A stretch of 64,000 bases of DNA from Posidoniimonas corsicana. Lineage in GTDB: Bacteria; Planctomycetota; Planctomycetia; Pirellulales; Lacipirellulaceae. The stretch is from NCBI RefSeq assembly GCF_007859765.1, contig NZ_SIHJ01000001.1:1880067-1944066 (forward strand). Direction: 5' to 3'. Shown here piece after piece: positions 1-10,271 of the stretch (positions are counted from its first letter, which is position 1; each line of letters begins with the position of its first letter). The position numbers and the translations under genes were made by a program. The notes beneath the pieces were generated by a model. It ran no database searches. It saw nothing but the letters and a program-made list of their open reading frames with translations, and was not told where the DNA came from.

Positions 1-228
1 GTCGACCAGTGACTCGAGGCCGGTCGCCAGCCTCCGCTGACGGCTGCGGAAATACTCGCTGCTCACCTGGGCGGTGCGCTGGTAGTCGCGGCGCTGGTCC
101 GCCTCGACCGCGCGGTTGGCGATCACGCCCACCAGGGCGACCGTGGCGGCGCTCATCAGCAGGATCACCAGCAGCAGCGAGGCAATCAGCCGCTGCCCTA
201 TCGACTTTTGGATGCGGATTTTGATCAT
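1..228 (-). CDS. N-terminus of a membrane-anchored sensor protein (partial)
   Basis: The reading frame starts at ATG 228-226 on the minus strand and runs open through 76 codons to the window edge, so only the N-terminus is visible. After a short basic start (MIKIRIQKSIGQR) comes one clear transmembrane helix, about residues 14-37, followed by a charged helical stretch rich in Glu, Arg and Gln. This layout is that of the first membrane anchor and start of the extracytoplasmic sensor region of a histidine kinase, diguanylate cyclase or chemoreceptor. The catalytic or signalling part lies outside the window, so the class cannot be decided. It is transcribed divergently from mobB. The frame fits the window edge exactly, and the other frames here lack this membrane-protein pattern. 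Confidence 0.7.
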   Translation of the reverse strand, partial: MIKIRIQKSIGQRLIASLLLVILLMSAATVALVGVIANRAVEADQRRDYQRTAQVSSEYFRSRQRRLATGLESLVD

Positions 229-632
229 GGCCGGCAACCGTAGCTTCGACGATTTGGCGCAGTCGGCGCATTTTTCGGAAACTACGATTAACGAACCGTC
301 AGGAGGCTGGGAGCTGCGCGATCCGTTGCGACCGCTACCGCTGCCAGACGGTCGCTGCAAACAAAGGTCGGCCTTGCGCACCGTGGCGTCAGAAGTGGAC
401 ATCCAAACGGGGGGCAGCGGCGGCGTTCGGAGGGGACGTGGTGCGAACTACCGCAAGTGTTAACTGCCGAGAGCCACGCAGGCGGGCCAATGCGTCGTCG
501 CATCTCAGGTGGGCTTTGCGGTCGAAACAGGCCGCCTGTCGTGGTCCAATAAGAGTCCAGGCCGCGCCGAGCACGGCGACCGCAGTCAGATACATCGGGC
601 GTTCGATTTCGCCCGTCTCGCAGCTCCCGCGA
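229..632. other. Intergenic region between divergent genes
   Basis: This region separates the leftward sensor gene from mobB. Several short open frames cross it on both strands, but none has a ribosome binding site or a recognisable protein. The mobB frame stays open upstream to 438, but that extension has no MobB-like sequence. I saw no RNA gene or strong terminator. It probably holds the two outward promoters. Confidence 0.5.
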
Positions 633-1142
633 ATGAACCGACTCCACATCATCGGCCGGAAGAATCACGGCAAGACAACGCTAGTGGTCGAGTTGATCGA
701 CCAACTCACCCGGCGTGGTCTGCGGGTTGGCTCGATCAAGCACACGCACCACCGCCACGAATTGGATGTCCCCGGCAAGGATTCGCACCGGCACCGCACC
801 GCCGGCGCGGCGGTGGTGGGGGTGTTGTCCAAGGGCCTCAGCGCGGTGTACCTGCCCAAGGTCGGCACGGATAGCGACGCCGATCCCTACGCGGCGCTGG
901 CGGCGAGCTTCGCCGGTTGCGACTTGGTGCTCGTCGAGGGGGATTCTAAGACCACGGCGCCCAAGATCGAGGTCTGGCGGTCGGCGGTCGGCAGCCCGCC
1001 GCTGGCGGCGGAGGACCAACAGATCCTGGCGATCGTTACCGACGATACGACTCCACTTGACGCCCAAACTCTTCCGCGGAGCGATACGAAGCCACTAGTC
1101 GAGTGGGTGGTTGAGCATTTTGTCGACTCTGGACGCAGATAG
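633..1142 (+). CDS. mobB: MobB, molybdopterin-guanine dinucleotide biosynthesis protein B
   Basis: The 169-residue product is a small P-loop GTPase-like protein that assists MobA in attaching GMP to molybdopterin to form the guanine dinucleotide cofactor. The Walker A loop GRKNHGKTT is at residues 8-16 right after the first beta strand (MNRLHIIG), as in the family. The region SIKHTHHRHELDVPGKDSHRHRTAGA is the typical MobB segment that follows, and the later LVLVEGDSKTTAPKIEVWR matches the family Walker-B-like strand and the conserved VEG. Length agrees with MobB proteins (about 165-175 residues). ATG 633 was chosen because homology begins there. No other molybdenum cofactor gene is in view, so this copy stands alone. 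Its end lies 181 bases before the next gene. Confidence 0.9.
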   Translation: MNRLHIIGRKNHGKTTLVVELIDQLTRRGLRVGSIKHTHHRHELDVPGKDSHRHRTAGAAVVGVLSKGLSAVYLPKVGTDSDADPYAALAASFAGCDLVLVEGDSKTTAPKIEVWRSAVGSPPLAAEDQQILAIVTDDTTPLDAQTLPRSDTKPLVEWVVEHFVDSGRR

Positions 1143-1323
1143 GCGGAGAATTCGAATAAGCGCCGCTATTCAGGGAAGCCCCCCAAGTGGGCGCCATACG
1201 ACGACAGGGCGCGGTACAATCTGGGGACGTCGCCCGCTCATCGACGACATTCCGCGTGGCTGCTTCCGAGCCGGCGGGGCAGGGCACTTCAACTCGTCGG
1301 ACGCTCAGTCAAAGGGAACGGAT

Positions 1324-3774
1324 TTGCTTCGTCTTGCAGTCTACCTAGCGCTAGTCGGCGTTGCGTTTCCGGCCGCGGCGGACGTGAACTTCAGCCGCGA
1401 CATCCGTCCGCTGCTGTCTCAGAAGTGCTTCCACTGCCACGGGCCCGACGAGGGCGACCGTCAGGTTGGGCTGCGGCTGGACGCCGCCGACGGCGAAGAG
1501 GGCGCCTACCGCGAGCTGGCAGGGGTTTCCGCGATCCTGCCCGGTGACCCCGAGGCGAGCGAGGTATGGCGCCGTATCGCGTCGACCGACAAGAGCGAAC
1601 GGATGCCGCCTTTGGACTCGCACCTGGACCCCCTCACCGTTGAGCAGCAAGAGCTAGTCCGCCGGTGGATCGAGGAGGGCGCCAACTACGAGCGGTTCTG
1701 GTCCTTCACCCCTCCCAAACGCGTTGGCCCCAAATCGCCGGTCGACAACGACTGGAGCGGAAAGACGATCGACCGGTTCGTGCTGGACCGGCTCGATGAA
1801 GAGGGGCTGAGTCCGAACGAGAGGGCCGACAAGCGGACGCTGATCCGCCGCGTGACGCTCGACCTGACCGGCCTGCCGCCGACGCTGAGTGAGATCCAAG
1901 AGTTTGTCGCCGACCAGCGGCCCGACGCCTACGACCGGCTGGTCGACCGCCTGCTGGCGAGCCCCCACTACGGCGAGCACATGGCGCGGTACTGGCTCGA
2001 CCTGGTCCGCTTCGCCGACACCAACGGCCGGCACCACGACCACTACCGAGAGATGACGCCCTACCGCGACTGGGTGATCCGGGCGTTCAACGACAACCTG
2101 CCGTTTGACGACTTCACCCGCTACCAGATCGCCGGCGATCTGCTCGATGGAGCAGACGGCGACGGGCCGAGCACCGACCAGCTCATCGCCTCGGGCTTCA
2201 ACCGGCTGCACTTGATCATCGACGTCGGCACGGCCCTCCCGGAGGAGAGCTTCTTCAACAACGTCGTCGATCGGGTGTCGGCGGTCGGCACGGCGTTCAT
2301 GGGGCTTACGCTGCAGTGCGCGTCGTGTCACGACCACAAGTACGACCCAATCAAGCAGAAGGACTTTTATCAGCTCTACGCGTTCTTCAACAACTTCGAC
2401 GGCGCGCCGGAGACCGGCGGCCGAGGCACCGAGGACTTCGCCCGCGGGCTGCAGCCGCCGTACCTCGAACTGCCCACGCCCAAACAGTCTGCGGAGCTGG
2501 GCCGTCTGGCCGCGGAGATCGCCGCCGCGGAGGCCGACCTCGACCGGCTGAAGGCGCAGCAGCATGAGGCGGCTGATGCGCCGCTCGACCAGGTCATCAC
2601 GACCGCCGACGCGGGCGACGCGGTCGCCGCGGCGGAGAAGCGGCTGAAGGACCTCCGCGAGAGGCGCAAGCGGGTCACGCGGAAGGTTCCGGCCACGCTC
2701 GTAATGAGAGAGCGGGACGAACCCCGCCCGGCATACGTGATGATCCGCGGCGCGTACGACAACCCAGGCGAGCGCGTCGAGCGGGACGTCCCCGCGTTCC
2801 TTCCGGTGATGAAGCCCACCGATAGCTTGCGGACGCGCCGCGACCTGGCGGAGTGGCTGGTCGATCCGGGGAACCCGCTCACCGCACGGGTCACGGTGAA
2901 CCGGTTTTGGCAGCAGTTTTTCGGCGTCGGATTGGTCAAGACCTCCGAAGACTTCGGCGCCCAGGGCGAGTGGCCAAGCCACCCGGAGCTGCTCGACCGC
3001 CTGGCGCTAGACTTTGTCGAGTCAGGCTGGGATGTGAAGTCGCTAGTCCGCGCGATTGTCCTGTCCGCGGCGTACCAGCAGGATTCTCGGGCGCCGCGCG
3101 AGCAGTACCGCCAGGACCCGCGCAACCGGCTGCTCGCCCGAGGCTCGCGATACCGGCTGGACGCCGAGGTGATCCGCGACCAACTGCTCTCGATCAGCGG
3201 ACTGCTGAACACGCAGATGTACGGCAAGAGCATCCGTTTCCCGCAGCCGGATGGCCTGTGGAAGATTGTCACGATGCCCAGTTCCAACCCTCGCACGTTC
3301 CGCGCCGACGAGGGCGACGCGATCTACCGACGCAGCGTCTACGCATTCTGGAAGCGTGGGCTGCCGCCCCCCCAGATGACCATCTTCGACGCCCCCAACC
3401 GCGACAGCTGCATCGCCCGGCGGGAGCGCACCAACACGCCTCTGCAGGCGCTCTTGCTGATGAACGAGGAGCTGCACTTCGCCGCCGCGCGGAGCTACGC
3501 ACAGCAGCTTAACTCCCGGGAAGATCTGTCTCCTGAGCAACGGCTCGCCACCGCCTACGAAGCGATCACCGCCCAGAAGCCCGAGCCCGAAGTGCGTGAG
3601 AAGCTGATCGCCGCCTGGCGAGACTTCCGCACGCAGTACCGCGACGACCCGCGAGCCGCCAACGAACTGCTGGCCGACGCGCAGATCCCGACTGAAGAGC
3701 GGGCCGAGCTCGCCGCTGACACGATGGTCATCCACAGCCTGTTCAACCTGGACGCGGCCAAAACCCGAGAGTGA
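1324..3774 (+). CDS. Planctomycete cytochrome-type protein with PSCyt1, DUF1549 and DUF1553 domains
   Basis: The 816-residue secreted protein has three planctomycete-typical domains in order: PSCyt1 with a heme-attachment motif CFHCH at residues 35-39, DUF1549 from about 140 to 350, and DUF1553 from about 505 to 770. A short helical, charged segment rich in Glu, Ala and Arg (about 390-460) links the latter two and may form a coiled coil. Such proteins are very abundant in planctomycetes, almost always paired with a DUF1501 protein as here, and are thought to act outside the cytoplasm; the substrate is unknown. The start is placed at TTG 1324: it is preceded by AAAGGGA and followed directly by a signal peptide ending AAA at residue 19. 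The frame is open back to ATG 1111, which would overlap mobB and bury the signal peptide, so that start is unlikely. Confidence 0.85.
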   Translation: MLRLAVYLALVGVAFPAAADVNFSRDIRPLLSQKCFHCHGPDEGDRQVGLRLDAADGEEGAYRELAGVSAILPGDPEASEVWRRIASTDKSERMPPLDSHLDPLTVEQQELVRRWIEEGANYERFWSFTPPKRVGPKSPVDNDWSGKTIDRFVLDRLDEEGLSPNERADKRTLIRRVTLDLTGLPPTLSEIQEFVADQRPDAYDRLVDRLLASPHYGEHMARYWLDLVRFADTNGRHHDHYREMTPYRDWVIRAFNDNLPFDDFTRYQIAGDLLDGADGDGPSTDQLIASGFNRLHLIIDVGTALPEESFFNNVVDRVSAVGTAFMGLTLQCASCHDHKYDPIKQKDFYQLYAFFNNFDGAPETGGRGTEDFARGLQPPYLELPTPKQSAELGRLAAEIAAAEADLDRLKAQQHEAADAPLDQVITTADAGDAVAAAEKRLKDLRERRKRVTRKVPATLVMRERDEPRPAYVMIRGAYDNPGERVERDVPAFLPVMKPTDSLRTRRDLAEWLVDPGNPLTARVTVNRFWQQFFGVGLVKTSEDFGAQGEWPSHPELLDRLALDFVESGWDVKSLVRAIVLSAAYQQDSRAPREQYRQDPRNRLLARGSRYRLDAEVIRDQLLSISGLLNTQMYGKSIRFPQPDGLWKIVTMPSSNPRTFRADEGDAIYRRSVYAFWKRGLPPPQMTIFDAPNRDSCIARRERTNTPLQALLLMNEELHFAAARSYAQQLNSREDLSPEQRLATAYEAITAQKPEPEVREKLIAAWRDFRTQYRDDPRAANELLADAQIPTEERAELAADTMVIHSLFNLDAAKTRE

Positions 3775-3821
3775 CCCTTCCCGCCGCCCGTCAGCCACCC
3801 ACGCCTAGCAGGACTCCCCAC

Positions 3822-5261
3822 ATGGAGCTAGCGACTCAGCACAACGAGATTCAGCACCGCCGCCAGTTCCTCCGTTCGACCGGAATTGGCCTGGGCGCCG
3901 CGGCGCTCGGGTCGATGGTCGCGACGCCGCGCCGCGCGGTGGGCAGTGTAGGCGTCCACTTTCCCGCCCGGGCAAAGCGGGTGATCTTCCTGTTCATGGC
4001 GGGGGCGCCGAGCCAGATCGACCTGTTCGACTACAAGCCGGGCCTGGCCACGCAGTTCAACGAGCCGCTCCCGCCGAGCGTCAGCATGGGCCAGCGCGTC
4101 ACGGCCATGACCAAGGGCAAAGCCCAGCTGGTGGCGCCGTCGATGTTCAAGTTCTCTCGCCAGGGCGAGAGCGGACTGTGGATGAGCGAGCTGCTGCCGC
4201 ACCTCTCCAGCGTGGCGGACGACCTTTGCCTCATCAAGTCCACGCACACCGACGCCATCAACCACGACCCCGGCAAGACCCTCATCTGCACCGGCTCAGA
4301 GATCCCCGGCAAGGCGAGCCTCGGCGCTTGGCTCAGCTACGGCCTAGGCCGGATGAACGAGAACCTGCCGGACTTCATCGTCATGAACTCCGCCTTCTGG
4401 ACCGGCGGAACGGGCAACGTGCAGGCGCTGTACAGCCGGCTGTGGGGATCGGGCTTCCTGCCTTCGCGGTGCCAGGGGGTGTCGCTGCAGCCTTCGGGCG
4501 ACCCAGTGTTGTTCCTGTCGAACCCCGCTGGCGTCGACCGCGAGAGCCGGCGGCGGATGCTGGACCTGGTGTCGGACCTTAACCGCGACCACCTCCAGGC
4601 GACCGGCGATCCGGAGATCCAAACCACGATCGCTCAGCAGGAGATGGCGTTCCGCATGCAGGCGTCGGTCCCCGAGCTTACTGACCTGTCGCAAGAAACC
4701 GCCGAGACCCTCGCCCTGTACGGCCCGGAGGTGCACAAGAGCGGCTCGTTCGCTCGTAACTGCCTGCTCGCCCGGCGGATGATGGAGCGGGACGTGCGCT
4801 TCGTGCAGCTGTTCCACCGCGGCTGGGACCACCACGTGGGCCTGCCCAAGAAGCTGCGCGGCCAGGCGTTTGATGTCGACCAGCCGAGCGCCGGGCTCAT
4901 CAAGGACCTGAAGCAGCGGGGCCTGCTGGACGACACGCTGGTGGTCTTCGCCGGGGAGTTTGGCCGCACCACCTACTGCCAGGGCCGACTGACCCCGACC
5001 GACTACGGACGCGACCACCACCCACGCTGCTTTACCACCTGGATGGCCGGTGGCGGGATTAAAGGCGGGATTTCCTACGGCGTGACCGATGATTTCAGCT
5101 ACAACATTGTCGAAAACCCGGTCCACGTCCGCGACTTCAACGCCACGATACTGCACCAACTGGGCATCGACCACAACCGGCTGACGTTTCCGTTCATGGG
5201 GCTGGATCAGAAGCTGGTTGGCGTGGAAGAGGCCCACGTCGTCCGCGACATTCTGGGCTAA
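3822..5261 (+). CDS. DUF1501 domain protein, Tat-exported
   Basis: The 479-residue protein belongs to the DUF1501 family, related to sulfatase/alkaline-phosphatase-like folds. The N-terminus carries a twin-arginine signal ([19 protein letters not shown]) starting about residue 11. Family hallmarks include [18 protein letters not shown] near residue 55, the AINHDPGKT region, and later [16 protein letters not shown] and [21 protein letters not shown], which carry likely metal ligands. It lies 47 bases downstream of the DUF1549/DUF1553 gene in the same direction, the usual operon pairing for these families, and the two probably act together in the periplasm. ATG 3822 is preferred over 3771 because the Tat signal begins there. 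Biochemical role is unknown for this pair. Confidence 0.88.
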   Translation: MELATQHNEIQHRRQFLRSTGIGLGAAALGSMVATPRRAVGSVGVHFPARAKRVIFLFMAGAPSQIDLFDYKPGLATQFNEPLPPSVSMGQRVTAMTKGKAQLVAPSMFKFSRQGESGLWMSELLPHLSSVADDLCLIKSTHTDAINHDPGKTLICTGSEIPGKASLGAWLSYGLGRMNENLPDFIVMNSAFWTGGTGNVQALYSRLWGSGFLPSRCQGVSLQPSGDPVLFLSNPAGVDRESRRRMLDLVSDLNRDHLQATGDPEIQTTIAQQEMAFRMQASVPELTDLSQETAETLALYGPEVHKSGSFARNCLLARRMMERDVRFVQLFHRGWDHHVGLPKKLRGQAFDVDQPSAGLIKDLKQRGLLDDTLVVFAGEFGRTTYCQGRLTPTDYGRDHHPRCFTTWMAGGGIKGGISYGVTDDFSYNIVENPVHVRDFNATILHQLGIDHNRLTFPFMGLDQKLVGVEEAHVVRDILG

Positions 5262-5268
5262 CCGGCCT

Positions 5269-5289
5269 GCCGGCCCAGCGGCGGCCGGC
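5269..5289 (+). terminator. GC-rich hairpin after the DUF1501 gene
   Basis: A perfect 7-base-pair stem (GCCGGCC and GGCCGGC) with a 7-base loop begins 8 bases after the DUF1501 stop codon. No run of T follows, so it may be a terminator or only a transcript-stabilising hairpin. Confidence 0.35.
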
Positions 5290-5443
5290 CCGGTATAAGG
5301 GGTTCGCCGGTTGTCGGCGTACGGCACTCCGCGCGGCAGGCCAAACCGAGTAACTTGTAGCTCCGCCGGCGCCCACGCTTTTCTGCTTGGGAAGTCCGGC
5401 CTCAACGATCCTCCTCCCATATCTCATAGCTGATCAGCCGTAA

Positions 5444-6769
5444 ATGTCCGAAGACGCAAGCGAGCCGCAGGGCGGCGGCCCGGTAATCCCGCCGCACTAC
5501 TTTCTCCCGTTTGTGCTGGTGACGACGCTGTTCGCCTTGTGGGGTTTCGCGAACGACATCACCAACCCGATGGTGGCGGCGTTCAAGAACATCCTGCTGA
5601 TCAGCAACTACGAGAGCTCGCTGGTGCAGTCGGCGTTCTATGGCGGCTACTGCGTGATGGCGATCCCGGCGGCATTGTTCATCCGCCGCATGGGCTACAA
5701 GGCGGGCGTGCTGATGGGGCTCGCGTTGTACGCCACCGGGTGCCTGCTGTTCGTCCCCGCGGGGCAGGCGATGGCGTTCTCCGCGTTCCTGACCGCGTAC
5801 TTCATCATGACCTCCGGCCTGGCGTTCCTCGAAACCACGGCCAATCCCTATATCTTGGCGATGGGGCCCGAGCACAACGCCCCCCGCCGGCTCAACTTCG
5901 CGCAGGCGTTCAACCCGGTAGGGTCGATCATCGGCATGATCACCGCCCGGAACCTGATCCTCGCGCGGCTCGACCCGGCCGACGAGGAGGCCCGCCGCGC
6001 GCTGGCCGAGTCTGAGCCCGCCGCCTTCGAGGCGATCCAGCGATCGGACCTGGCGGTGATCGTCGGCCCGTACGTGACGCTCGGCCTGGTGGTGCTGGGC
6101 GTGCTGGTGGTGTTCGCGCTGGCGAAGCTTCCCCAGGGCGAGACCTACGAGAAGGGCGACTCGCGGCTGCTTCCGACCCTGGGCCGGCTGTTCAGCAACC
6201 CCCGCTACCTGGGCGGCGTCGTCGCACAGGCATTCTACGTCGGGGCTCAGATCATGTGCTGGACGTTCATCATCCAGTACGGCGTCAACGAACTGGGGAT
6301 GAAGGCTGAGGTGGCGCAGAGCTACAACATCGCGGCGATGATCATCTTCGTCACCAGCCGGTTCATCTGCACCTACCTGCTGAAATTCGTCAACCCGGGC
6401 ACGCTGCTGGGCGTGCTGGCGGTGGGCGGCGGGATGCTGGTCTCCGGCGCCATCCTGCTTCCGGGCCAGGCGGGGCTGCTCTGCCTGGTCGGCGTGTCGG
6501 CGTGCATGTCGCTGATGTTCCCCACCATCTACGGCATCGCGCTGCGGGGCCTGGGCGACGACGCCAAGCTCGCCTCGGCCGGACTCATCTGCGCCATCGG
6601 CGGCGGCTGCGTCATGCCGCCTCTGCAGGGGAAGATCATGGACGGCTCCGCCGTCGACCTCGGCTCCCTCACCCTCTCCGCCACCCGCGCCTCGTTCGTG
6701 CTGCCGCTGATCTGCTTTGTGGTCGTGGCCGTCTACGGCTTCGCCACCTCCAAGCGGCAGGCAGCCTGA
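5444..6769 (+). CDS. Sugar:H+ symporter of the FucP family (MFS)
   Basis: The 441-residue protein has about 12 transmembrane helices and matches the FucP-type major facilitator group (L-fucose, glucose/galactose, N-acetylglucosamine permeases). Diagnostic pieces are FALWGFANDITNPMVAAFKN in helix 1, SAFYGGYCVMAIPAALFIRRMGYKAGVLMGL, and FLETTANPYILAMGPEHNAPRRLNFAQAFNPVGS, which is highly characteristic of the family. The second half includes MFPTIYGIALRGLGDDAKLASAGL, also typical. The substrate cannot be read from sequence. The neighbours, a xylonate-type dehydratase and a FAH-type deoxy-pentonate dehydratase, suggest a pentose, L-fucose or a related sugar. It runs toward the leftward dehydratase gene, ending 27 bases from it. 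Confidence 0.85.
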   Translation: MSEDASEPQGGGPVIPPHYFLPFVLVTTLFALWGFANDITNPMVAAFKNILLISNYESSLVQSAFYGGYCVMAIPAALFIRRMGYKAGVLMGLALYATGCLLFVPAGQAMAFSAFLTAYFIMTSGLAFLETTANPYILAMGPEHNAPRRLNFAQAFNPVGSIIGMITARNLILARLDPADEEARRALAESEPAAFEAIQRSDLAVIVGPYVTLGLVVLGVLVVFALAKLPQGETYEKGDSRLLPTLGRLFSNPRYLGGVVAQAFYVGAQIMCWTFIIQYGVNELGMKAEVAQSYNIAAMIIFVTSRFICTYLLKFVNPGTLLGVLAVGGGMLVSGAILLPGQAGLLCLVGVSACMSLMFPTIYGIALRGLGDDAKLASAGLICAIGGGCVMPPLQGKIMDGSAVDLGSLTLSATRASFVLPLICFVVVAVYGFATSKRQAA

Positions 6770-6795
6770 GCGGGCGACACCGCAGACGCGGTGAG

Positions 6796-8769
6796 TTACC
6801 GGCGGCTGATCGCGGCCCGGATGGCGTCTGCGTCGTAGACACAGCCGCCCCACGCTCCGCCGCCGAGCGTTTGCAGCGCCGCCCATAGCCGGGTGTCGTC
6901 GTGCAGGCCGTCGGCCTCCGCCAAGTCGGGCCTGGGCGGGCGTTGGGCGAGTTCCGCGGCGCCCCACTCGGCGTCGCGCAGACCGTCAGCGTCCCCGACC
7001 AGGTCGACCGAGCCGCGGGCCTCAGCCGGTGTGATCTCGATTCGGACCTGGTCGCCGTCGGCAAGCCTGCCGAGGGGACCTCCCGCCAGCGCTTCGGGGC
7101 CGACGTGCCCGATGCACGCGCCGGTCGACACGCCGGAGAACCTCGCATCGGTGATCAGCGGGACCTGCTTGCCCCAAGAAAGGTGCTTGAGGGCGGAGGT
7201 CAGCTGGTAGGTCTCTTCCATGCCGGTCCCGATGGGGCCGCAGCCGACGAGCACTAGCACCTCGCCAGGCGACAAGGCGTCCGCACCGGTGGACTTGATG
7301 GCCGCCATCGCGGCCGCTTCGCTCGTAAACACCCTTGCCGAGCCAGTGTGGCGGAAGATGCCATTATGGAACAACGACGCGTCGATCGATGTCGCTTTAA
7401 CGACCGCCCCGTCCGGCGCAAGATTCCCGGATATAAAGGCCAGCGTTCCCGTGAGACCCTGCTGAGCCGCTTGCTCCGGAGGGAAGATTACACTGTCGGG
7501 ATCAACGCCGTCTGCCTCGCGGAGGCGCCTACGCATCAGCAGCCGTCTGTCGGAAGTTTCCCAGGCGTCGAGCACGGCGCCGAGCGGAACTCCCGACGCA
7601 GTGAGAGCTGAAGAATCTATCAGGCCGAGCCGCCGCAGGTGGAGCATCACCTCGGGAACTCCGCCCGCGAGAAACACGCGCACGGTCGGGTGATCGACAG
7701 GCCCGTTGGGCAGCACGCTCACCAAGCGGGGCGTTGTCCGATTGATCTGAGCCCAGTCGTCGACCGAGGGGCGCCGGACGCCCGCGGCGTGCGCAATCGC
7801 CGGGATGTGCAGCAGCAGGTTGGTGGATCCGCCGAACGCGGCGTGCACGACCATCGCGTTGCGGATGGAAGCCTCCGTAACGAGATCGGCGGTGGTGATG
7901 CCTGCCGCGTGCTGCGCGGCCACCGCGCGGGCGGAGCGTCCCGCCAGTTCCAGCCACACCGGCTGCCCACTTGGCGCCAGCGCCGAGTGCGGGACTGAAA
8001 GCCCCATTGCTTCTCCGACGACCTGCGACGTGGCCGCGGTGCCGAGGAACTGGCATCCGCCGCCAGGCGTCGCGCACGCGCGGCAACCGAGTTCGGCTGC
8101 CTCGCGGAGCGTCAGCTCCCCGTGGCTGTACCGAGCGCCGATGGTTTGGATCTTGCCGGCGTCTTCGCCCGAAGTTGGCGGCAACGTTACCCCGCCCGGA
8201 ACCACCACACCGGGAAGGTCCCGCGACCCGGCGAGCGCCATCATCATGGCGGGATGCCCCTTGTCGCAGGTCGCGACCCCGATCACCCCTTTGCGGGTCG
8301 GCAGCGATCGGATCAGTCGGCGGAGGACGATGGCCGCGTCGTTCCGGTAGGCGAGGCTGTCAAACATGCCGCGCGTGCCCTGTGTCCGGCCATCGCACGG
8401 GTCACTGCATGCGCCGGCAAACGGGATTCCCCCATGGGCACGGATTTCGTTGGCGGCCGCTTCGACCAGCAGCCCCACCTCCCAATGCCCCGTGTGGTAG
8501 CCGAGCGCGATCGGCCGTCCGTCCGGCGCACGCAGCCCCCCTTGGGTGCTAAGGATCAGGTACTCGTCGCGGCCCAGGTCGGCTGGGTTCCAGCCCATCG
8601 CCGCGTCTTGGGTCCATCCGAACAAGTCGCCGCTCGGACGTTGCTTAAGGGCGTTGTCCGTTAGCGGCAATGCCCCGGCAGGTCCCTGTGCCGATGTGGC
8701 AATGTTGGTAAGCGTAGGATCACTTGGGAACCACTCCTTACCGGCATTCTGTGGTGGCTGGCTCGACAT
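6796..8769 (-). CDS. YjhG/YagF-family D-xylonate dehydratase (IlvD/Edd superfamily)
   Basis: The 657-residue protein matches the length and sequence style of the YjhG/YagF branch of the IlvD/Edd iron-sulfur dehydratases. Cluster-binding cysteines are visible in [23 protein letters not shown], in [18 protein letters not shown] (the CDK motif) and in [26 protein letters not shown], the last being diagnostic for the D-xylonate dehydratase branch. The reaction would be D-xylonate, or a stereochemically similar aldonate, to 2-dehydro-3-deoxy-pentonate plus water. A FAH-family enzyme able to perform the next dehydration is encoded divergently 248 bases away, which supports a Weimberg-type oxidative pentose route. 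The exact aldonate used is inferred from family only. Start ATG 8769-8767 gives full family length. Confidence 0.87.
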   Translation of the reverse strand: MSSQPPQNAGKEWFPSDPTLTNIATSAQGPAGALPLTDNALKQRPSGDLFGWTQDAAMGWNPADLGRDEYLILSTQGGLRAPDGRPIALGYHTGHWEVGLLVEAAANEIRAHGGIPFAGACSDPCDGRTQGTRGMFDSLAYRNDAAIVLRRLIRSLPTRKGVIGVATCDKGHPAMMMALAGSRDLPGVVVPGGVTLPPTSGEDAGKIQTIGARYSHGELTLREAAELGCRACATPGGGCQFLGTAATSQVVGEAMGLSVPHSALAPSGQPVWLELAGRSARAVAAQHAAGITTADLVTEASIRNAMVVHAAFGGSTNLLLHIPAIAHAAGVRRPSVDDWAQINRTTPRLVSVLPNGPVDHPTVRVFLAGGVPEVMLHLRRLGLIDSSALTASGVPLGAVLDAWETSDRRLLMRRRLREADGVDPDSVIFPPEQAAQQGLTGTLAFISGNLAPDGAVVKATSIDASLFHNGIFRHTGSARVFTSEAAAMAAIKSTGADALSPGEVLVLVGCGPIGTGMEETYQLTSALKHLSWGKQVPLITDARFSGVSTGACIGHVGPEALAGGPLGRLADGDQVRIEITPAEARGSVDLVGDADGLRDAEWGAAELAQRPPRPDLAEADGLHDDTRLWAALQTLGGGAWGGCVYDADAIRAAISRR

Positions 8770-9017
8770 TCAACGCCTAGCAGCGGGGAAGGTTGTCGTT
8801 GACGGAATGCCCAGGGATTGTGTCTGGGCCACCGAGTACTGCGTGCCGCGCTAGAGGGACGAGACCGGCACTATACTTGGTGCTTTATGGGCACGCAATG
8901 TTGTGATCGCGGCAACCTGTTGCGCAATAGATGCTGCGTGTTGCTCTTGGTCCACCATCCTGCGAGACTTAGGCTTTCCGTCGCCCATTCTATCGCCTTC
9001 CGACAGAACGCCCAAAC

Positions 9018-9854
9018 ATGCTTCTCTACAAGACCGCGTCAGGGCCAATCCTTCGAGACGCTTCGCGTTGTGTGCGCGTCGACCGAGACTGGGAGACGCT
9101 GGTAAACGATCCCGACCTTCGGAGAGTACTCATAGAGAGCGCAGGCGGGCTCGATGCCGATGAGAACTTGCTCAAGCAGACAGAGTCCCCCTTAGCGCCA
9201 ATTGGAGAACGACAAGAGATCTGGGCTGCGGGCGTGACCTACTACCGGAGCCGCGATGCTCGGATGGAAGAATCAAAGTCGGCCGGCGGCGGAGACTTCT
9301 ATCAGCGGGTCTACGATGCGCCGCGGCCTGAGATCTTCTTCAAGGCCACCCCGCACCGGGTGGTTGGGCCTGGCGGCCGGATGCGACTGCGGAGCGATTC
9401 GAAGTGGATCGTCCCCGAGCCGGAGCTCGTGCTGCTCGTCGCGCACACCGGCGACATCGTTGGGTACACCATTGGCAATGATCTGAGCTGCCGGGATATC
9501 GAGGGAGAAAACCCGCTCTACCTTCCCCAGGCAAAAACGTTCGATCGATGCGCGTCGGTTGGGCCCGCCATCTACGTGCCTTCGGAGGGGGCCATCGACT
9601 CCGGCGCGGCAGTAACGCTGCGTGTGGACCGCGGTGGCGACACCGCGTTCGAAGGGCAGACGACTCTCTCACAGATGAAACGTGGCCACGAAGAACTCGT
9701 CGGATACTTGATGCGAGAGAACCCCCACCCCTACGGTGTGCTCCTGATGACGGGAACCGGGATTGTGCCGCCCGACGATTTCTCGCTCGCGTCGGGCGAT
9801 CTGGTAACAATCGGCATCGGACCGATCGGCGAACTGTGCAATGCAATGGAGTAA
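9018..9854 (+). CDS. FAH-family 2-keto-3-deoxy-pentonate dehydratase-like protein
   Basis: The 278-residue protein belongs to the fumarylacetoacetate hydrolase superfamily. It resembles the branch containing 2-keto-3-deoxy-D-arabinonate/xylonate dehydratase (KdaD, XylX): [42 protein letters not shown] and the metal-binding [10 protein letters not shown] are typical. The later [21 protein letters not shown] and the C-terminal [31 protein letters not shown] complete the fold. The expected reaction is removal of water from 2-dehydro-3-deoxy-pentonate to give 2,5-dioxopentanoate, the step after the divergently encoded xylonate dehydratase. The following aldehyde dehydrogenase is not in the window. 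A different 2-keto acid substrate is possible, since this superfamily is broad. Confidence 0.78.
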   Translation: MLLYKTASGPILRDASRCVRVDRDWETLVNDPDLRRVLIESAGGLDADENLLKQTESPLAPIGERQEIWAAGVTYYRSRDARMEESKSAGGGDFYQRVYDAPRPEIFFKATPHRVVGPGGRMRLRSDSKWIVPEPELVLLVAHTGDIVGYTIGNDLSCRDIEGENPLYLPQAKTFDRCASVGPAIYVPSEGAIDSGAAVTLRVDRGGDTAFEGQTTLSQMKRGHEELVGYLMRENPHPYGVLLMTGTGIVPPDDFSLASGDLVTIGIGPIGELCNAME

Positions 9855-10271
9855 ACCGTCAGGTGCACCACCAGCGTGTGTCCTTGATCGGCGGACGCGA
9901 CAGGTCGATCTAGCAGGCAGATCAGTCGCGTAATCACCGCGGGCACGCCGAGAGTCTCAGCTTCCAGACCGCACCGCTGTTGAGCATTCTCATTGCGTTG
10001 GTCGGATAGCTTAGCACGCGGCGCGAAGCTGCATCACGTACTAGCCGGCTTGGCGGTCCTCTCCCCAGAGTGGGTGGTTTGAGGCCACCGTCTGTCGCGG
10101 TATGCGCATCGTGTCCACCAGCTTGACAAGAAAAAGAAACTCGCTCGACGGGTTGTCAAGCAATGCCGCCCTGCTTTAGTTGCTCGGAGCCAGATCGAAG
10201 CCGTGGCCACGGAACCGTTCGCTCAGCTCAGGTACAACCATTCAGTTTCAATCGAAGAAGAGGATCTGACC
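9855..10271. other. Intergenic region upstream of the fasciclin gene
   Basis: No protein-coding frame in this stretch has a recognisable product. It contains the long-spaced inverted repeat listed separately and otherwise shows nothing I can assign. The fasciclin promoter should lie here. Confidence 0.5.
10121..10161. repeat. Inverted repeat with 9-bp arms upstream of the fasciclin gene
   Basis: Arms GCTTGACAA (10121-10129) and TTGTCAAGC (10153-10161) are perfect inverted copies separated by 23 bases. The arm centres are 32 bases apart, about three helical turns, which suits binding of a dimeric regulator; it could also fold as an RNA hairpin. Each arm contains a TTGACA hexamer, one on each strand, but I could not find a matching -10 box for the rightward copy. 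It lies about 110-150 bases before the fasciclin start codon. Confidence 0.5.

Noticed and set aside
1111-1323. ATG 1111 as start of the DUF1549/DUF1553 protein
   Set aside because: It would overlap mobB by 32 bases and put about 70 unrelated residues before the signal peptide; TTG 1324 has AAAGGGA just upstream.
1654-2982. 442-codon antisense frame over the DUF1553 gene
   Set aside because: Shadow ORF; no domain, and the opposite strand encodes a well-recognised family.
5402-6967. Antisense 521-codon open frame over the FucP-like gene
   Set aside because: Composition artefact of high-GC coding DNA; Arg/His/Gln-rich with no family resemblance, while the plus strand encodes a clear transporter.
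10121-10150. TTGACA at 10123 as a standard -35 for the fasciclin gene
   Set aside because: No acceptable -10 box occurs 16-18 bases downstream.
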